A stretch of 9,463 nt of DNA from Deltaproteobacteria bacterium (GTDB lineage: Bacteria; Desulfobacterota; Syntrophia; Syntrophales; UBA2210): positions 1 through 9,463 of the forward strand of contig JAFGPZ010000029.1 in the NCBI GenBank assembly GCA_016935935.1, in the 5' to 3' direction. The notes below the pieces were generated by a model. The model had not been told where the DNA came from. It ran no database searches and saw only the letters and a program-made list of their open reading frames with translations. How positions within the stretch are numbered: the first letter of the stretch is position 1; the number at the start of each line of letters is the position of its first letter. A program made the position numbers and the translations under genes. Of this stretch, positions 6,892 through 9,463 are shown one piece after another.

Positions 6892-6924
6892 CCATGGCGA
6901 TATACTGACAGAAATTGGAAGAAT

Positions 6925-6941
6925 GGAAGCGGCGCTTTTTT
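6925..6941 (+). terminator. Possible weak intrinsic terminator after the YbhB-family gene
   Basis: GGAAGC, a 3-nt loop GGC and GCTTTT form a short stem of four Watson-Crick and two G-U pairs that merges into a run of six T, about 35 nt after the stop codon. The stem is marginal, so this is a low-confidence call. Confidence 0.3.
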
Positions 6942-6971
6942 AATAATTGCTCGCAGTTCCTGTCCTTCCCA

Positions 6972-6999
6972 GGCTGAGTTGAGCTGCTTAACTCCAGCC
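6972..6999. repeat. Imperfect palindrome in the intergenic region
   Basis: GGCTG (6972-6976) pairs with CAGCC (6995-6999) and GTT (6978-6980) with AAC (6990-6992), with AGC/GCT able to pair inside the loop. No T-run follows. It lies between the YbhB-family gene and the superoxide-reductase-like gene and could be an operator or RNA structure. The remainder of 6892-7099 shows no convincing gene. Confidence 0.3.
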
Positions 7000-7038
7000 A
7001 TTGCGGCAGTGTCAGTGAGGGAACATAAAATAATCATA

Positions 7039-7069
7039 GTGACATGTTTTTCTAAATCCACTTTCTAAT
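7039..7069 (+). promoter_or_regulatory. Possible promoter of the superoxide-reductase-like gene
   Basis: GTGACA (7039-7044, five of six to TTGACA) and TCTAAT (7064-7069, five of six to TATAAT) are separated by 19 nt, longer than ideal. The predicted start would leave a leader of about 25 nt before the ATG at 7100. Confidence 0.3.
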
Positions 7070-7099
7070 GTTTCGTTAATAGTCACGAGGAGAAATAAT

Positions 7100-7480
7100 A
7101 TGAAAATAAAAAAATCCGGGCTTATAATTGTTTTGGTGGTCATGATAATTACTTTTTATGGCGGGGCAGCCCTGGCAGATAAATCCGCCACTGCCATTGA
7201 AGCTCCCGATCAGGTAGCCGAGGGAGCTGAAATTACGGTCAAGATTCATGTAACCCACAGAGGTAACAGTTTCGCGCATTATACCAACTGGGTAAAAGTA
7301 TTGGTAGATGGCAATGAAGTGGCCTTGTGGCAATATTCCGCTAACAATCGTCCGGAGAATGCCAAATTTACCAGGGAGATAAAACTGATCATCAATAAAT
7401 CGACGGAGATTGTGGCGGAGTCCAGCTGCAACCTTCATGGCGGAGATAAACCGTCAAAAAAAACAATCACACTTAAGTAG
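7100..7480 (+). CDS. Exported desulfoferrodoxin / superoxide-reductase-like protein
   Basis: 126 residues. A signal peptide (lysine-rich start, hydrophobic core at about 8-22, likely cleavage after ALA at 26) sends a domain of about 100 residues to the periplasm. The family domain holds a mononuclear Fe(His)4Cys centre that reduces superoxide to peroxide. Seen: His53 and His60 in HRGNSFAHYTNW, and the C-terminal CNLHG with Cys110 and His113, matching three histidines and the cysteine. The first ligand normally sits in EKHxP ahead of the IEAP strand; here that stretch reads DKSATAIEAP, so this His and the adjacent Glu are gone, while the Lys is kept. His50, just before His53, is extra. GAGGAG lies 7 nt before the ATG, and the gene ends in tandem TAG stops. 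A small membrane protein follows 76 nt later. The fold assignment is good; superoxide reductase activity is inference, and another redox or metal-binding role is possible. Confidence 0.75.
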   Translation: MKIKKSGLIIVLVVMIITFYGGAALADKSATAIEAPDQVAEGAEITVKIHVTHRGNSFAHYTNWVKVLVDGNEVALWQYSANNRPENAKFTREIKLIINKSTEIVAESSCNLHGGDKPSKKTITLK

Positions 7481-7556
7481 TAGAAAGATGACGACAGACA
7501 CAGACCAGCAGAAACATTGGTATAAATTTCAAAAATATTGAGAAAGAGGTCTTGGC

Positions 7557-7742
7557 ATGGTTATCGGCGGCATTTCGATTATTTTAATTCTGGGAATCAT
7601 CAATTTCCTCTTGCTGCTGTTTCAACTTTTTACGGGATTGCGCTGGATAAAGGTAAAATTTGGGACTCATCGGACAACAGGGATACTTCTGTTTGCAACA
7701 TCCTGCGTCCATGGGTTTTTGGGCACCCTGATCAACCTTTAG
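7557..7742 (+). CDS. Small two-to-three-helix membrane protein with paired histidines
   Basis: 61 residues, very hydrophobic: segment one at about 4-27, a short basic loop (RWIKVKFGTHR, 29-39), and segment two at about 41-60. His38 at the start of the second segment and His52 inside it, with HRTTGILLF and VHGFLG context, recall histidine-bearing helices of small b-type cytochromes such as the DUF4405 or b561 kinds; haem binding is inference. AGAGGT lies 6 nt before the ATG. The same DNA has an overlapping frame from a TTG at 7538 without hydrophobic pattern or motif, which is rejected. It follows the exported superoxide-reductase-like gene by 76 nt on the same strand without an evident terminator, so the two may be cotranscribed and act together at the membrane. 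I do not recognise a named family. Confidence 0.65.
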   Translation: MVIGGISIILILGIINFLLLLFQLFTGLRWIKVKFGTHRTTGILLFATSCVHGFLGTLINL

Positions 7743-7790
7743 CCTGTTATTTGAAAATGTAAATTTCAATATCAGCACAAATACCTGCCA

Positions 7791-7827
7791 TTTGTCTTGA
7801 CAAATTGTCTGATTTGCGCTTTACAAT
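7791..7827 (+). promoter_or_regulatory. Promoter with overlapping palindromic operator-like site
   Basis: TTGACA (7797-7802) and TACAAT (7822-7827, five of six) are 19 nt apart; an alternative -10, TTTACA (7820-7825), is 17 nt from the -35 but matches poorly. The -35 lies inside two overlapping palindromes: TTTGTC-tt-GACAAA (7791-7804) and GACAA-a-TTGTC (7799-7809). Three alternating TTGTC/GACAA half-sites across the -35 suggest repressor binding. The leader to the ATG at 7903 would be about 70 nt. Confidence 0.5.
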
Positions 7828-7902
7828 GTCCCGTAATTTTAAAGACCAACAAGAGATTTTAATTATCGCTTCTTAACCTACCAAAGAAAAGGAGACAGGA
7901 AC

Positions 7903-8145
7903 ATGGCGCGCTGGAAGTACAAAACAACTATTCTGGATATCGATTCAGTAATTCCCCGCGATGCTATCTTATGCGATGAGGATGGAACATGCGTAGTCGA
8001 TGGCATACCTGGAGGTCTCGACGCACTTAAAGATATTCTGGACAGTGAGGGCGAGAGTGAATGGGAACTGGTCCAGTCCCAGAGTCACGACAAGAAACTG
8101 CTGCTCATCTGGAAAAAGGAAGTGAAGGAGGCCTTCGCCAGCTGA
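7903..8145 (+). CDS. DUF4177-like small protein
   Basis: 80 residues, soluble, acidic in the middle and basic at the end. The pattern resembles DUF4177-type proteins: an opening MARWKYKTTILD strand, a helix (LDALKDILDSEG, 39-50), then WELVQSQS (54-61) and a closing strand LLLIWKKE (66-73) that usually ends in a lysine/arginine pair. Relative to the short family consensus there is an insertion of about 20 residues after the first strand (residues 15-36), which contains Cys24 and Cys30. No function is known for the family. GGAG lies 8 nt before the ATG, and the gene has its own palindrome-bearing promoter. It converges on the pyruvate kinase gene with only 24 nt between stops; a 4-bp hairpin (8147-8158, GAGT/ACTC) lies in that gap without a T-run. 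The family link is by eye and moderate. Confidence 0.7.
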   Translation: MARWKYKTTILDIDSVIPRDAILCDEDGTCVVDGIPGGLDALKDILDSEGESEWELVQSQSHDKKLLLIWKKEVKEAFAS

Positions 8146-8169
8146 GGAGTCAGGACTCAACATTTACAC

Positions 8170-9463
8170 TCAGACGGTAATGATGGCAAGCGAATCTGTG
8201 CTTCCTGCTTCTTTTGCGAATCTGCCTTCTGTGAGTACTATTGTGTCACCCTTCCGGACCAGATTACTCTTGTTCATATAATACAGGAGTTTTTCAAACC
8301 ATCCGCTTGTCTTTGTTTCCATTACGACGGGATATACCCCGTAGGAGAAGTAGAGGAAATTGCAGGTATTCTCATTCGAATTACAGGCAATGACCCATCC
8401 TTCAGGTTTGAAGCGTGATACGCGTCGAACCGTAGATCCCACTTCCGTAGGAATCACTACGAATTTCGTCTCTAACGATCGGACTGTTTCTGAGACGTTG
8501 AGAGATATCATATCGGACACGGTGATCTTTCCAGCATGAAGGTCTCTGTATAACTGATTCCGGAGGAAAGTTGATGATCGGATTCCCCTTCTCTTTGTTT
8601 CCATAACGATTGCAATACGCGCCATAATGTCAACGGTCTCGACGGGATATGCTCCAATGGCCGTCTCTTCGGAAAGCATCACAGCATCTGTTCCATCCAA
8701 TATGGCGTTTGCCACATCGGCCGCCTCTGCCCTTGTGGGTCTCCTGTTATCGACCATGGACAACAACATCTGTGTCGCTGTAATCACCGGCCGACTGGCC
8801 ATGTTTGCCTTTCTTATGATCTCTTTCTGCAGGACTGGAACCTCCTCGATGGGAACCTCGACGCCAAGATCTCCGCGGGCCACCATTATGGCATCGGTCA
8901 CAGCAAGGATTTCATCTATATTATCGACGGCACGGGCCCGCTCTATTTTTGCCACCGTATAAATATCCTTTCCTTTTTTCCGCGCAAACTCCCTGGCACG
9001 TTCAATTGTTTCAGCCGATTCCACAAATGATATGCCGAAGATGTCGATCCCCTCGTTCAGGGCCAGTTCCATCAATTGAAAATCATGTTTCGTGGGAGTA
9101 TCAACAAATATATCGGCTCCGGGAAGATTCAACCCCTTGCGTGACAGAAGAGGGCCTCCGGTAACAACCCGGCACAGGACTTCGCAATCTCGAACTTCAA
9201 GAACTTCCAGCTCAATGAACCCGTCATTAAGATAGACCACACTCCCGGGATGAACGCTGTCGGCGAGACGATTGTATGAAATGGGAATAAGTCCATCCTG
9301 ACCCTCAATATTTTTCGTCGTCAGAGTTACCTTTTCCCCCCTTTCCAGCATAACAGGGGGATTCTTGAGGGTTCCTACGCGAATCTTAGGCCCTGGAAGA
9401 TCTACAAGAATAGGTACAACCCGTTTCAATTTCGCCGCCGTAGATCGAATCATCGCCATATCC
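8170..9463 (-). CDS. pyk: Pyruvate kinase, 5' end outside the window
   Basis: Glycolytic enzyme transferring phosphate from phosphoenolpyruvate to ADP, in the cytoplasm. About 430 residues are visible and the frame is still open at the right edge. The ATG at 9459 lies within a helix (reading DMAMIRSTAAK) and is not the true start; the normal N-terminal 50-70 residues lie outside. Counting from that Met: DLPGPKIRVG at 20-29, LNDGF at 77-81, the catalytic-lysine strand VAKIERARAVDNIDEI at 169-184, the metal/PEP motif MVARGDLGVE at 192-201, TATQML at 227-232, PTRAEAADVANAILDGTDAV at 241-260, then the C-terminal domain with TVRRVSRF and VRKGDTIVLTEG. The usual MLSGETA reads MLSEETA. All main active-site segments are present. 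The gene converges with the DUF4177-like gene. Allosteric regulation cannot be read from this fragment. Confidence 0.96.
   Translation of the reverse strand, partial: DMAMIRSTAAKLKRVVPILVDLPGPKIRVGTLKNPPVMLERGEKVTLTTKNIEGQDGLIPISYNRLADSVHPGSVVYLNDGFIELEVLEVRDCEVLCRVVTGGPLLSRKGLNLPGADIFVDTPTKHDFQLMELALNEGIDIFGISFVESAETIERAREFARKKGKDIYTVAKIERARAVDNIDEILAVTDAIMVARGDLGVEVPIEEVPVLQKEIIRKANMASRPVITATQMLLSMVDNRRPTRAEAADVANAILDGTDAVMLSEETAIGAYPVETVDIMARIAIVMETKRRGIRSSTFLRNQLYRDLHAGKITVSDMISLNVSETVRSLETKFVVIPTEVGSTVRRVSRFKPEGWVIACNSNENTCNFLYFSYGVYPVVMETKTSGWFEKLLYYMNKSNLVRKGDTIVLTEGRFAKEAGSTDSLAIITV

Noticed and set aside
6876..7061. Leftward 61-codon frame between the YbhB-family and superoxide-reductase-like genes
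   Set aside because: It starts at a GTG without a ribosome site, overlaps the 3' end of the YbhB-family gene, and has no recognised motif. Its middle reads somewhat protein-like, so a remnant is possible but unsupported.
8627..8962. Rightward 111-codon frame inside pyruvate kinase
   Set aside because: Antisense shadow of strongly conserved pyruvate kinase motifs, with low-complexity Ser/Thr/Ala content.
1..9463. CRISPR array, tRNA, rRNA, transposase or integrase
   Set aside because: No regularly spaced repeats, cloverleaf, rRNA-like stretch or recombinase motif was seen on either strand.

Overview
The window looks like a chromosomal segment from an anaerobic or microaerophilic bacterium of moderate GC content. 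The best guess is a Desulfobacterota (Deltaproteobacteria, Syntrophales-like) genome. This rests on a tungsten-type aldehyde:ferredoxin oxidoreductase beside an iron-dependent alcohol dehydrogenase, an exported desulfoferrodoxin-like protein, strong AGGAGG-type ribosome binding sites, and intergenic hairpin repeats of the GGATTCC/GGAATCC kind. The taxonomy is inference; there is no rRNA or other marker here.

Layout. Positions 1-276 hold no gene but contain two hairpin-forming repeat-like elements downstream of the aldehyde oxidoreductase. A leftward cluster follows, read from high to low coordinates: a small membrane-anchored protein of unknown function (3239-3598), an iron-containing alcohol dehydrogenase that appears to lack its normal N-terminus (2145-3197), and a complete aldehyde:ferredoxin oxidoreductase (277-2127). 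The last two are 17 nt apart and probably interconvert alcohol, aldehyde and acid, using NAD(P)H and ferredoxin. A 368-nt gap with small repeats separates this cluster from a rightward series of mostly single genes: a UPF0316/DUF2179 membrane protein (3970-4551) followed at once by a long imperfect hairpin; a PilZ-like protein with a good promoter (4849-5151); the membrane protease HtpX with a good promoter (5393-6280); a YbhB/PEBP-family protein (6412-6891); an exported superoxide-reductase-like protein (7100-7480); a 61-residue membrane protein with a histidine in each of its two C-terminal segments (7557-7742); and an 80-residue DUF4177-like protein (7903-8145) behind a promoter whose -35 box lies in a palindromic site. 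A leftward pyruvate kinase (8170-9463) runs off the right edge and converges on the DUF4177-like gene.

The rightward genes look like housekeeping, envelope and stress functions (membrane-protein quality control, possible c-di-GMP signalling, periplasmic redox) rather than one operon. The item most worth pursuing is the exported superoxide-reductase-like protein, which lacks one expected iron-ligand histidine, followed by a tiny putative haem-type membrane protein. Second is the alcohol dehydrogenase with a missing N-terminus. No RNA genes, CRISPR arrays, transposases or integrases were found.
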